The notes: a model not told the origin generated them from the letters alone. Positions 19,209 through 27,436 are shown, numbered from the stretch's first letter. The stretch is 64,000 nt of DNA from an uncultured Duncaniella sp. (GCA_910578515.1 CAJTQR010000004.1:310001-374000); one strand, 5' to 3'. Made by a program: numbers and translations.

Positions 19209-19766
19209 TTATTCCCTACGGTAAGTAGGTTTCATGTCGTATGAAAGCATTGCGATTGAGAATCCCCAATAAATAAATGCAAGTGAGGTAAGGAAGCTTG
19301 TCATTGCCATATCCTGAACCCAACCGGCTTCGATGAAGAAGAATCCGATGGCAATCAAAAGGATACCGTTGATAAGATAGAGCCACCAGTAGCGGCGTCC
19401 GCTCTGTACCACAGCGCTGCAGAGAGCACTGATACCCCAGTAAAGGAAAATGAATGCTATAAAATAGGGGAATACCATTTCAGAAAGAACGATACTGCGC
19501 ACAAGCATGAAACCGATAAAGATATCAATCACACCGCCGGCGAGCCACCATCCCCAGCCCTTACCACGGTCAGGACCTGACGCTACAAGGAGTTGGACGA
19601 TACCAACAAGAATCAAAAGCCATCCGAAAATCTGAGATGCTACGGCATAACCTGCCATGGGCCAGAACCAATATGCAAAACCGCATATAACCATAAGGAT
19701 ACCGACAACAAGAACTACCCACCAATAGCGGGATTGTCCTAAATAATTTTGAATTAGCGTTTTCAT
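19209..19766 (-). CDS. HdeD-family (DUF308) inner-membrane protein
   Basis: 185 residues made almost entirely of six hydrophobic segments, for example WWVVLVVGILMVICGFAYWF and YFIAFIFLYWGISALCSAVV. The repeated pattern of Trp-rich helices with short loops is typical of DUF308/HdeD. E. coli HdeD is linked to acid resistance at high cell density, but the biochemical role is unclear. It appears monocistronic on the minus strand. I found no clear TAnnTTTG box close upstream. Confidence 0.82.
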   Translation of the reverse strand: MKTLIQNYLGQSRYWWVVLVVGILMVICGFAYWFWPMAGYAVASQIFGWLLILVGIVQLLVASGPDRGKGWGWWLAGGVIDIFIGFMLVRSIVLSEMVFPYFIAFIFLYWGISALCSAVVQSGRRYWWLYLINGILLIAIGFFFIEAGWVQDMAMTSFLTSLAFIYWGFSIAMLSYDMKPTYRRE

Positions 19767-19930
19767 AACGACTTAATTTTGTAATAATAGTTAGACATTA
19801 ATTGTTTTATATTAATAACACGCGATTAACATATTTTGTTGATACATCGAAGTTTTTTAGAGATATATCCTTGATTCACGCCCCACGCTTCATATTTTTT
19901 ACAAATTTTCAATCTTATTCGATATGCACC

Positions 19931-20800
19931 CTATTTAGGTGCTACCGATGTGGTGTCACCATCAATATAACGCCTCACAAGGGCAGCATACTGCGGAGTT
20001 TCCTTGAAACGTCTCAAGCGGGCATCGATGGTATCGGCAAGCGCTTTCCGGTCTTTGTTGACTACCCACGACTCAAACTGATTGAACGACACCGGGGTGG
20101 TGATATGTACCTCCGGATGTTCGGCTGCAAGTTTTGTGGCTATCCCTTCGTTGATTACTGCTGCCTTGACATCGCCGGTTGCCGTGAGCATAAACAATTG
20201 CTCCGCGTTATGCTCCCTATCCTTATGCAGCTGTATGGTGTCGCCTATTTCCCTGGCAAGATTCTCCATACGCTCCTCAGCTGGAGAGCCGGCAACCACC
20301 CACACCGGTTTGCCTGCAAGGTCAAGTGCGGTGCGCAGAGTGGTGTCACGGCTTATAAGCACCTGCTTGTCGAGATATACAGGCTCAGTGAACCTGTACT
20401 TCTCCTTCTGCACGGCGGTGACAGGGAGGTCAGACACCACAATGTCATATTTCCCCTTGTCAAGGTCAGAAAGCGCCTCGCCGATTGATGCCACGGGATA
20501 GAATTTAATCTTGTCGCCATACATCTCAGCCATCTCTTTCATCACGCTGTAATTAAAACCGCCCAAAGTATCGCCATAACGATAGAGCGACATGGGCGAG
20601 TAATCAATGGCGACATTGACGGTATCACCGCCACCCCTCACATATTCATATCCGTTTCTCGTCACCGGAGAGGAGCATCCCTTTACCGTCACAATCACAG
20701 CCACAGCCATCAGGGCAAGCGAGAGGATAATCCCACCGCGCGGTCCGCGCAGAAGTCCGGCAATCCCTTTCCCCTTTTTCTTATTCTTATCATCTAACAT
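19931..20800 (-). CDS. Membrane-anchored solute-binding protein (SBP_bac_3-like)
   Basis: 289 residues. A basic cytoplasmic N-terminus (about 1-22) and one hydrophobic segment (about 24-41, IILSLALMAVAVIVTV) are followed by GCSS, which could be a degenerate lipobox. A periplasmic type II solute-binding fold comes next (VNVAIDYSPMSLYRYG, GKYDIVVSDLPVTAVQKEKYRFTEP split over the two lobes). Such domains bind amino acids or similar small solutes. No ABC permease or ATPase is nearby. MltF-type transglycosylases also start with this domain, but there is no lytic domain here. The ATG lies 1 nt from a perfect 20-bp inverted repeat. The co-directional porin gene ends about 100 nt upstream. Confidence 0.75.
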   Translation of the reverse strand: MLDDKNKKKGKGIAGLLRGPRGGIILSLALMAVAVIVTVKGCSSPVTRNGYEYVRGGGDTVNVAIDYSPMSLYRYGDTLGGFNYSVMKEMAEMYGDKIKFYPVASIGEALSDLDKGKYDIVVSDLPVTAVQKEKYRFTEPVYLDKQVLISRDTTLRTALDLAGKPVWVVAGSPAEERMENLAREIGDTIQLHKDREHNAEQLFMLTATGDVKAAVINEGIATKLAAEHPEVHITTPVSFNQFESWVVNKDRKALADTIDARLRRFKETPQYAALVRRYIDGDTTSVAPK

Positions 20801-20801
20801 A

Positions 20802-20859
20802 GGAGTCGGTTGTTATATATTATCGATGCATGTACATCAAATATATAACAACCGACTCC
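20802..20859. repeat. Perfect 20-bp inverted repeat abutting the solute-binding protein start codon
   Basis: Arms 20802-20821 and 20840-20859 are exact reverse complements (core GGAGTCGGTTGTTATATA) separated by 18 nt. The spacer itself contains GATG...CATC, able to extend the hairpin. In the minus-strand mRNA the structure starts 44 nt after the porin stop and ends 1 nt before the AUG at 20800. There is no U-tract, so it is a poor intrinsic terminator. It may control translation of the downstream gene, or be a processing or protein-binding site. Confidence 0.9.
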
Positions 20860-20902
20860 CGGCAATAGGTTTACACGGCGGCACAAACCGCTCTGACATA
20901 TT

Positions 20903-22873
20903 CTAATTATTGAAATTCACCGACACACCCATCAGGAAGCGACGGGGATTAAGCGGATAGTGCGGCATGGAGAAATAATCATTGCCACCAATCATGCCCT
21001 GATTCACATGCGAGAAGAGCACATAGAAGCGTGCCCTCGACAGGCGCATATTGACATAAGCATTCATGTATGGGTAATTACCACATTTGATTTCACTCTG
21101 GTTGCAAAACGCCATGGTAGATGGCTGATAGGCCGGAGCATAGTATTTGGTGTAATAATCCACATCAACACCAAACTGCACATCAAGCACCTTTGCCACT
21201 TTGAAAAGCAGGTAGAGGTTGGAGTAAATGGCAATCTTTGGGATGGAAATCACCGACTCCTCTGAGGAGGTCTGATAAATCAAGGTGTTGCGCCAGTTCA
21301 AAGCACGGAATCTGAAATCCTGCTGCAGCTGCACGCTCAGCACCTGCACACTTCCGCCATGCTGCTCCGGCATGCCGGCAGAATTGAAATATATGTGATT
21401 CTGCACATTCTCCACACCCACATTCAGATGTGTGCCTGTGTGGGGTATATCGAGTTCTCCACCAAAACGGAGTTTGCGTATTTTGCTGAAATCATTCTCC
21501 CATGCAAAATGGTTGGAGAAATAATTATTCATCAGATATGGAGCCGTGGTGTTGCTGAATCGGCCGTAACCGGTCACCGAGACAGTATCGCCAAACAGTT
21601 TTATATGAGTTGAGACATTACCATTGACCATGATTTCACCTGCGGCCGGTCCTATAAGCCCAATCTTAGCAGTGGCATCATAATTGAGCAGTGTACCCTG
21701 CTGTTTGGTGAGCTGCGCCCCGACATAGAGGAGATTCTGTGTCTCCTTGTGAGCCATGCGCTGTTCAAACGGATATGGCGTCAACGCCGCCGGACGTTCC
21801 TCGCCCGAAATAGCCAAAGTGTCGGCTGTCTGGTAATATTTTCTTACCTCGTGTGTCACAAATGCGCCTAAACCGGCCTTGGCATACTTATTGAAACCCT
21901 CAAGGAGTGAGATTCCGAGGGTATTCTGCATGGAGGAATAGCGGGTCTTGTCCTGGGTATCGGTTGCCGACACATAGTGATTTTCCCAGAAGTCCTCGTT
22001 GCCGGAATCTGTATTTGTGAATTTATGAAATCCATCTTTATAATCAAAAGTCCAGATGAAGCTCGACACAGGGACATATTCACGTGCCACCACTGAGTCG
22101 TTTTCATCCTTTTCCTCCTTCCAGAAGCCCACCTTATAGCGATGGTTCATGTAAAACTGTTTCCCTTTGTATCGTGAGTGGGAAGCAATCAGGTTGGTAG
22201 GGATGGTCTTGGGATTGATTGACGACACACCTCCCTGCAGCTCTGCCGGGTCAAGGATATAGAGGTCATCAGTAATACCACCATTCTCCTTGTTAATCAT
22301 GTTGGAAGTGTTGAAAAATCCTTGGAACTCATACCGCGCACCTGTGTAGGAGCCTGAAAGCCCCCAGCTCAGACCTTTGGCAGCCTGATAGTCATAGCTA
22401 CCCTTTGAATACGGATAGTCGATAAAAGCACCGATTTGTCCTTGGGGTGAGAAGTTGCCGGAGAAGAGCATCCTGAAATAATCCTGCGCAATATCACGAC
22501 CGCCACCCGTGTTATAGCTCACTATCGACATGGGAATGCGGGTGTTGTAGAATTTCATCTTTGAAAGGCTCGGCAGCCATGCAGATTTAGCGTCGCGGAA
22601 AAAGAAATCGCTCATTGGCTCGCTCTGCATGTAAATCATATTGCGCCCCGCTGATGCCTGGTTTCCGGTAGTGGCGAAAGCCGGTGAAATCGCCGAAGGT
22701 ATGGCTCCCTGATAATAATTGTAAAGCGCAGTGTCGATGGGGGCTTCCTCTCGAAGTCCTAAGGGTTCAAGCAAGCGCCATGCATAGGAAGGTGCAACCT
22801 CCGGCTCCGCAGCCCGCAGCCACGCAGCACCAATAGTTAACAGTATGATGAATAGGAGTGGGTATCTTTTCAT
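20903..22873 (-). CDS. Putative outer-membrane porin (Porin_10-like)
   Basis: 656 residues from the ATG at 22873; an alternative TTG four codons upstream is unlikely because it lies in a promoter-like box. A signal peptide (MKRYPLLFIILLTIGAAWLRA) is followed by a large protein of alternating strands ending in MGVSVNFNN, with an aromatic penultimate strand as in outer-membrane barrels. Features such as MKFYNTRIPMSIVSYNTGGG match the Bacteroidetes 'putative porin' family. The substrate is unknown. It is probably co-transcribed with the solute-binding protein 103 bp downstream. A strong promoter lies at 23011-23041. Confidence 0.82.
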   Translation of the reverse strand: MKRYPLLFIILLTIGAAWLRAAEPEVAPSYAWRLLEPLGLREEAPIDTALYNYYQGAIPSAISPAFATTGNQASAGRNMIYMQSEPMSDFFFRDAKSAWLPSLSKMKFYNTRIPMSIVSYNTGGGRDIAQDYFRMLFSGNFSPQGQIGAFIDYPYSKGSYDYQAAKGLSWGLSGSYTGARYEFQGFFNTSNMINKENGGITDDLYILDPAELQGGVSSINPKTIPTNLIASHSRYKGKQFYMNHRYKVGFWKEEKDENDSVVAREYVPVSSFIWTFDYKDGFHKFTNTDSGNEDFWENHYVSATDTQDKTRYSSMQNTLGISLLEGFNKYAKAGLGAFVTHEVRKYYQTADTLAISGEERPAALTPYPFEQRMAHKETQNLLYVGAQLTKQQGTLLNYDATAKIGLIGPAAGEIMVNGNVSTHIKLFGDTVSVTGYGRFSNTTAPYLMNNYFSNHFAWENDFSKIRKLRFGGELDIPHTGTHLNVGVENVQNHIYFNSAGMPEQHGGSVQVLSVQLQQDFRFRALNWRNTLIYQTSSEESVISIPKIAIYSNLYLLFKVAKVLDVQFGVDVDYYTKYYAPAYQPSTMAFCNQSEIKCGNYPYMNAYVNMRLSRARFYVLFSHVNQGMIGGNDYFSMPHYPLNPRRFLMGVSVNFNN

Positions 22874-23010
22874 AAGTGGCAGCAAAGTTACGCAAATAAG
22901 CGCAAATCTCCATCTCTGAAAAGTAAAAGTTTCTTATATACAAAAAAAATTACCCGTCATCACGACGAATAATCTTCTTACCTTAAATCTAATACCATGA
23001 AAAACTGATG

Positions 23011-23041
23011 CAAAGGTAAGGAGTTTTTCTGACTCTCCAAA
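23011..23041 (-). promoter_or_regulatory. Promoter for the putative porin
   Basis: On the minus strand TTTG (23038-23041), a 19-nt spacer and TACCTTTG (23011-23018) give an ideal Bacteroidetes -33/-7 pair. The predicted leader is about 130 nt. A second TAACTTTG at 22883-22890 lies 9 nt before the ATG and could be a weaker start site. Confidence 0.75.
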
Positions 23042-23127
23042 TTTTTATGCTAAAAAACATCTTACTATTAACTCATTTTAATAAATACACTATTTATTCT
23101 ATATATTTTTACATTTATTTATTCGAA

Positions 23128-23160
23128 TTGCTGATTTACGGAATAAATTCGTTACATTTG
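23128..23160 (+). promoter_or_regulatory. Putative promoter for the sigma-barrel gene
   Basis: TTG (23128-23130), 22 nt, then TACATTTG (23153-23160), a full match to the -7 consensus. It lies in the AT-rich divergent spacer with the porin gene and leaves a leader of about 105 nt. Confidence 0.5.
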
Positions 23161-23167
23161 CATAAGC

Positions 23168-23219
23168 GTGTTCACCAACATGCCACTGCGGGAAATTTCA
23201 CTTGTGAGAACACTTTTTT
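23168..23219 (+). terminator. Terminator-like hairpin in the leader of the sigma-barrel gene
   Basis: GTGTTC (23168-23173) pairs with GAACAC (23208-23213), extendable by AC/GT across a 2-nt bulge, followed by TTTTTT. It would start at the predicted transcription start and end before the gene, so it could act as an attenuator or yield a ~50-nt RNA. The stem is short and the loop long, so confidence is low. Confidence 0.3.
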
Positions 23220-23273
23220 CTAAAAAATTTTTCACACCCACGCAGTCTTTTCCAACTTCTTGAATCTAACTCT

Positions 23274-24968
23274 ATGAAGGGACACTCAATCACCCCCTTC
23301 TTAAAGATTCCCTCACTTTCAAAAATGGATAAAAGGATATTGGTTGAACGCTGTCAGCATGGCGATAGAGAGGCTTTAGGGCTCCTCTATTCCAGGTATT
23401 CGGCAAAGATGATGCGAATCATCCGCCATTACATCGCTGACCCAGCCGATGCCGGCGACATACTCCACGACGGTTTCGTGGTGGCGTTCACCCAAATATC
23501 ATCGCTCCGCAATCCCGACAAGCTGGAATACTGGCTGGGCACCATAATGAAAAATCTCTCCATCCAGCATCTCAATCAGGTGGAGCTAAACACCCTCCTT
23601 GACGATGAGTGTGACATCACCGATATGCCGGAAATACAAAACATCATTTCGATGGAGGAGCTTGAAGCTATTATCAACAAACTCCCCGAGGGCTACCGCA
23701 AGGTGTTCAAACTCGCCGTACTCGATAATAAGTCACACCGTGAAATCGGCAAGCTTCTTGGCATAGCTCCACATTCATCCTCCTCACAGCTATTCAGAGC
23801 CAAGGAGATGCTGCGTAAAATCATACGCGAGCAGGGAATTGAACTTGCCGGCGCCACTTCCATAATCCTGCTTCTTCTCACATTGATGCCTCGCCTCCTC
23901 CAAGATGAATTACCGACTCTTCCACCTGTAGCTCATCAGAGCGAAGAGTTGTTCCTCGCCATCTCCACACCGGCGGAAGACCTCACTGCACAATTGCCCG
24001 CTGCATACACAAATCAAAGCATAACACCTAACCATTATTATAATACGGTGGCAAGTTCCACCTCTCTCACCGACAATTCTCAACAGCAAAGGAGTGAAAG
24101 CTCATCAGCTTCCACTATCGAGACTACTGAAAACGTTGGACCTACCGCAAATCAGCCGGAGCTTGAAAGCGCTCCCAATAAGGAAGAGGAAAGCATTTCC
24201 ACCAGACAGGAGCCGGCGACCGGACGCGACTCACAGCGGGAACCAGACATAACCTCGAGAAACCGTTACACCAGCGGTTCCTCTTGGTCATCATCTACCA
24301 CCAACACCCGCCAACAATTCCCACGCATAACTATCGGCGCTACATTCAGCACATCAGGAATGAATGGCATTAACTCTCCGGAGTTAAGTAATTATGACTA
24401 TGTTGCGTCCGACGGTCTGTTTAACGATATGCATCCGCTCCCTCCATCGAGCACTCCACCCACAGTCAGCACTGTGATTGAGCCGGAGAAAGTGACCGAC
24501 GTACAGCACTCGCCCACCATCACCGTCGGAATCACCGCCAACATGCGTCTCACCCGTACACTGAGTGTGGAGAGCGGCATCCGATATTCATATCTACGCT
24601 CCAAGGTGACCACCACACATTCCGAATCAGAGCACAAGAGCCACTACATCGGCATACCGGTGAAGCTAAACCTCTCACTATATACCAACTCGCGCCTCAA
24701 CATCTATGCGTCGGCCGGAGGAGCCGTGGACCTGCCGGTAAGCTCATCCAAAGTCATAGAAGGTTACAGCACCCACTCATCTGCTCCCGTGCAATGGTCT
24801 CTTTCAGGGGGCGCGGGTGCGCAGTATACCATCACACCCCACGTAAGCGTCTATGCTGAGCCTTCGCTACGCTACAATTTCCATAACTCCGGCTCCACCA
24901 CCATGACCAAATGGCAGGATGACCGCTTCGAATTCACCCTACCTGTAGGGTTACGTTTCAATTTTTAG
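23274..24968 (+). CDS. ECF-type sigma factor fused to a transmembrane segment and outer-membrane beta-barrel domain
   Basis: A single uninterrupted 564-residue frame. Sigma region 2 spans about 31-97 (LYSRYSAKMMRIIRHY, DILHDGFVVAF, YWLGTIMKNL). Region 4 spans about 127-183 (LPEGYRKVFKLAVLDNKSHR, EIGKLLGIAPHSSSSQLFRA). A hydrophobic helix follows at about 189-205 (IELAGATSIILLLLTLM), then a Ser/Thr/Glu/Gln-rich linker to about 349. The rest is beta-strands (RITIGATFSTSG, TITVGITANMRLTRTLSVES) ending in LPVGLRFNF, a typical outer-membrane barrel C-terminus. The start may be Met18 (23325), where the sigma domain proper begins. In related Bacteroidetes systems the sigma factor and a TM-plus-barrel anti-sigma-like protein are normally separate genes. 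Here they are one chain and no other anti-sigma gene is present. The serpin gene follows after 62 bp. Confidence 0.85.
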   Translation: MKGHSITPFLKIPSLSKMDKRILVERCQHGDREALGLLYSRYSAKMMRIIRHYIADPADAGDILHDGFVVAFTQISSLRNPDKLEYWLGTIMKNLSIQHLNQVELNTLLDDECDITDMPEIQNIISMEELEAIINKLPEGYRKVFKLAVLDNKSHREIGKLLGIAPHSSSSQLFRAKEMLRKIIREQGIELAGATSIILLLLTLMPRLLQDELPTLPPVAHQSEELFLAISTPAEDLTAQLPAAYTNQSITPNHYYNTVASSTSLTDNSQQQRSESSSASTIETTENVGPTANQPELESAPNKEEESISTRQEPATGRDSQREPDITSRNRYTSGSSWSSSTTNTRQQFPRITIGATFSTSGMNGINSPELSNYDYVASDGLFNDMHPLPPSSTPPTVSTVIEPEKVTDVQHSPTITVGITANMRLTRTLSVESGIRYSYLRSKVTTTHSESEHKSHYIGIPVKLNLSLYTNSRLNIYASAGGAVDLPVSSSKVIEGYSTHSSAPVQWSLSGGAGAQYTITPHVSVYAEPSLRYNFHNSGSTTMTKWQDDRFEFTLPVGLRFNF

Positions 24969-25030
24969 TGGATTCTTATATCGAAAAATATATCACTCGG
25001 ATATACATACCAACTATAACATATTGTCTC

Positions 25031-26257
25031 ATGAACAAACTCTTCTTCATCCTCATCGCTGCAACACTTATAGCGACGACCGGTTGCACCTCCGACGAAC
25101 CGGAACCCAACGACAAGCCCTATGTAATCTGCCCTACCGCCATAGGCAGAAACATCATCGACGCACAGAATTCATTCTCTTGCGGATTTTTCAAACTGAC
25201 CTCCTCCACTGCGACAACCCCCAATCTCGTCATATCACCCCTCAGCATCTCCATGGCTCTCTCTATGACAGCCAACGGCGCCTCTGGCGAGACTCTTTCG
25301 GAAATGACCGCTACACTTGGCGGTGCATTGGACGACATGAACTCACTTAACCATCTGCTTCTTCAAGGATTACCTATGGCTGACAGTAAGGTGGCTCTGT
25401 CGCTTGCAAATTCCATCTGGATTGACGAGGCATACCCTGTGCTCCCCACATTTGTTGACACAAATAAAAATATCTATAGTGCCGAAGTAAACAATGTAGA
25501 CCTCGACACAGAAAATGCCCGCCGCATGATAAACAGTTGGGCTAAGAAACAGACAAAAGGTCTGATTCCCGAATTTCTCACCTCTACTCTCCCCTCCACT
25601 ACACGTCTGATGCTCATCAATGCTCTTTATTTCAAAGGTCCCTGGGCTGAGAAATTTAATAAGAACAACACTCGTGATGAGATATTCACAAATGCCGATG
25701 GTTCTAAATCGACTGTCAGAATGATGAGCAACAGTTCAATGCGCGTCACAGCATGGACCGATGGCGAAGACACTCTGGTGAATCTTCCCTATGGAAATGG
25801 CGCCTTCTCAATGACTCTCATTCTCCCGGCTGAAGGTTGCTCCGCAGAAAAGTGTATCGAAAATATCACTCCTGAGCGCATATCTTCCTGGCAAACCACC
25901 AGTCATAGCTCTTTGACAGCCTGGGTGAAACTGCCAAAATTCGACATTGAGTTTTCACCCGACAACCTCATCGAGATTCTCCGGAGCATGGGCATCCGCC
26001 GTGCATTTACATCTGAAGCCGATTTCGACAAGATGGCAGAGAAAAAGCTTTTCATAGGACTGGTGAAGCAGAAAGCACGTCTAATCGTCGACGAAGAGGG
26101 CACCGAGGCTGCCGCAGTGTCGGGCACCGGTATGCTGGATGCGGCTTTCTCTCCTATGGAGAAACCCAACTTTCACTTCGACCGCCCCTTCGTGTTCTTC
26201 ATTTCCGAACAGAGCACCTCATCCATCCTCTTCATGGGAAAGGTCACCAAGCTATAG
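25031..26257 (+). CDS. Serpin-family protease inhibitor lipoprotein
   Basis: 408 residues from the ATG at 25031. Earlier in-frame GTG codons would add a segment that destroys the lipoprotein signal MNKLFFILIAATLIATTGC (lipobox Cys19). Serpin core motifs are present: NLVISPLSISMALSMTANGA (about 65-84), LMLINALYFKGPWAEKF (about 193-209), the reactive-loop hinge EEGTEAAAVSGTG (355-367) and the C-terminal DRPFVFFI. The small-residue hinge suggests an inhibitory serpin. The exact P1 residue cannot be fixed, though MLDAAF is in the exposed loop. Relatives in oral and gut Bacteroidetes (for example miropin) block host or self proteases. It is probably co-transcribed with the sigma-barrel fusion. Confidence 0.92.
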   Translation: MNKLFFILIAATLIATTGCTSDEPEPNDKPYVICPTAIGRNIIDAQNSFSCGFFKLTSSTATTPNLVISPLSISMALSMTANGASGETLSEMTATLGGALDDMNSLNHLLLQGLPMADSKVALSLANSIWIDEAYPVLPTFVDTNKNIYSAEVNNVDLDTENARRMINSWAKKQTKGLIPEFLTSTLPSTTRLMLINALYFKGPWAEKFNKNNTRDEIFTNADGSKSTVRMMSNSSMRVTAWTDGEDTLVNLPYGNGAFSMTLILPAEGCSAEKCIENITPERISSWQTTSHSSLTAWVKLPKFDIEFSPDNLIEILRSMGIRRAFTSEADFDKMAEKKLFIGLVKQKARLIVDEEGTEAAAVSGTGMLDAAFSPMEKPNFHFDRPFVFFISEQSTSSILFMGKVTKL

Positions 26258-26356
26258 TAATCATCGATTCGTTACTATAAAAGCGCACACTTCAGAAACC
26301 ACACACTTTTTCAGAAATCAACAAATCCCGGAAAACCACACACATCTTTTCGTATT

Positions 26357-26395
26357 GCAACAAGCACCCAATGCTAAGCAACAAGCATCCAATGC
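26357..26395. repeat. Short direct repeat, 18 bp with one mismatch
   Basis: GCAACAAGCACCCAATGC (26357-26374) and GCAACAAGCATCCAATGC (26378-26395) repeat with a 21-nt period, immediately before the serpin terminator. Only two copies are present; no coding function is apparent. Confidence 0.7.
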
Positions 26396-26442
26396 AAAAA
26401 TCCCCGCCCAACTGCCAACACAGCAGCCACGCGGGGATTTTT
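26396..26442 (+). terminator. Intrinsic terminator after the serpin gene
   Basis: AAAAATCCCCGC pairs with GCGGGGATTTTT around a 23-nt loop, with a T-run on the plus side. It closes the sigma-barrel/serpin unit and may also serve minus-strand transcripts. The rest of 26258-26540 shows no gene. Confidence 0.8.
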
Positions 26443-26540
26443 TATATGTTTTTTCGCCATTGACAATAAAAGCCATCTCAAACAATCTGAGACTAACACA
26501 CTTAGGTTTAGGCTCTATTTTCAGAATGATTGGAAGTAGG

Positions 26541-26879
26541 CTATTTTTCCAAAAGGCTCTCGACCTCTCTTTTCAGCAACGGCATATGATTTATAACAAT
26601 CCCCCATAGAATGTCAGGCTTTAATGAATCATAAGCATGAATAACAAAGTTACGGGTATCAACAACTTTTCTTGCTGCGGTAATGGAAATACCGGGTTCA
26701 ATCTTCAAAACTTGATTCATAGCCTCCCCCATTATCTCAATATTCCGTTCAACACCCCTTCTAAAAAGAGTGTCATTACAGAATGTGGCATATTCTTTTG
26801 GACGGTCAGCCATAAACGACTCTATCTCCAATATAGAAGATAGGATATCTGTGAGATATTTACGGAGTCTCCTATCCAT
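26541..26879 (-). CDS. HepT-like (DUF86) ribonuclease toxin
   Basis: 112 residues of all-helical composition with the HEPN catalytic motif RNFVIHAY (Arg76, His81, Tyr83: RX4HXY). HepT toxins cleave RNA and are silenced by the MntA nucleotidyltransferase, which adenylylates a tyrosine near the RX4HXY motif. The partner mntA-like gene lies directly upstream with an 8-nt overlap, the expected antitoxin-first arrangement. All key residues are intact, so the toxin is probably functional. Confidence 0.9.
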   Translation of the reverse strand: MDRRLRKYLTDILSSILEIESFMADRPKEYATFCNDTLFRRGVERNIEIMGEAMNQVLKIEPGISITAARKVVDTRNFVIHAYDSLKPDILWGIVINHMPLLKREVESLLEK

Positions 26880-27174
26880 AAATCAAAAACTTAGTCTCTT
26901 CAAGTTCTTCCTTGAAATAGGGATTTTTCACAGAGGTTTCATCCACCAAATCGACATCTCTGCCAAAGAGCGATTTCAAAGCATGATAGAGGTCAAAAAA
27001 ATTATCAGCATAATTGTTGTGGTCAATCTCGGAATTGAAGTTCACGAGAATATCCACATCGCTGTTCTCATTAAATCTGTTAGTGAGGATTGACCCAAAG
27101 GCATACAACTTGTCCACCTTATACTTCCGGCACAAGGCAAACAGTTTCTGTATGTTGTCATTTATCAAGTGCAT
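26872..27174 (-). CDS. MntA-like nucleotidyltransferase antitoxin
   Basis: 100 residues with the minimal nucleotidyltransferase motif GSX10DXD (Gly27-Ser28, Asp39, Asp41) and a third acidic residue in RDVDLVD (Asp75). This family neutralises HepT by transferring AMP to it, a type VII toxin-antitoxin mechanism. It overlaps hepT by 8 nt. The pair sits between the serpin terminator and guaA, with no recombinase or repeat around it. Confidence 0.9.
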   Translation of the reverse strand: MHLINDNIQKLFALCRKYKVDKLYAFGSILTNRFNENSDVDILVNFNSEIDHNNYADNFFDLYHALKSLFGRDVDLVDETSVKNPYFKEELEETKFLIYG

Positions 27175-27356
27175 GACTCTATGATTTAACTGATTGCAAA
27201 TTTAATATTTTTATATATAACAACCAAATCTGACCTTTTTCGATATCAGCAGCGAAATATTCACGTTTATGAGCGTGTTGATATAACTGCGAATATACCG
27301 CTTTAGGGTACATATATCTGGTACATTTAATCACTGCCCGATAAAACGTTATAGAC

Positions 27357-27400
27357 AACAGCCATCCATATTCTGTTAAAATCGAATATAGATGGCTGTT
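27357..27400 (-). terminator. Hairpin downstream of guaA, probable terminator
   Basis: A 17-bp stem (arms 27357-27373 and 27384-27400, one G-U, core AACAGCCATC/GATGGCTGTT) with a 10-nt loop, about 37 nt past the guaA stop. The U-tract after it on the minus strand is weak. The spacer 27175-27436 has no gene. Confidence 0.65.
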
Positions 27401-27436
27401 ATATCAATTAATTAATCAAAATATACAATCCGGGGG

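Noticed and set aside
20802..20859. Invertible (phase-variable) promoter
   Set aside because: The repeat arms fit, but the 18-nt spacer is too short to hold a promoter and no invertase gene is nearby.
24968..25030. Upstream GTG start for the serpin
   Set aside because: It would bury the clear lipoprotein signal peptide behind a polar stretch.
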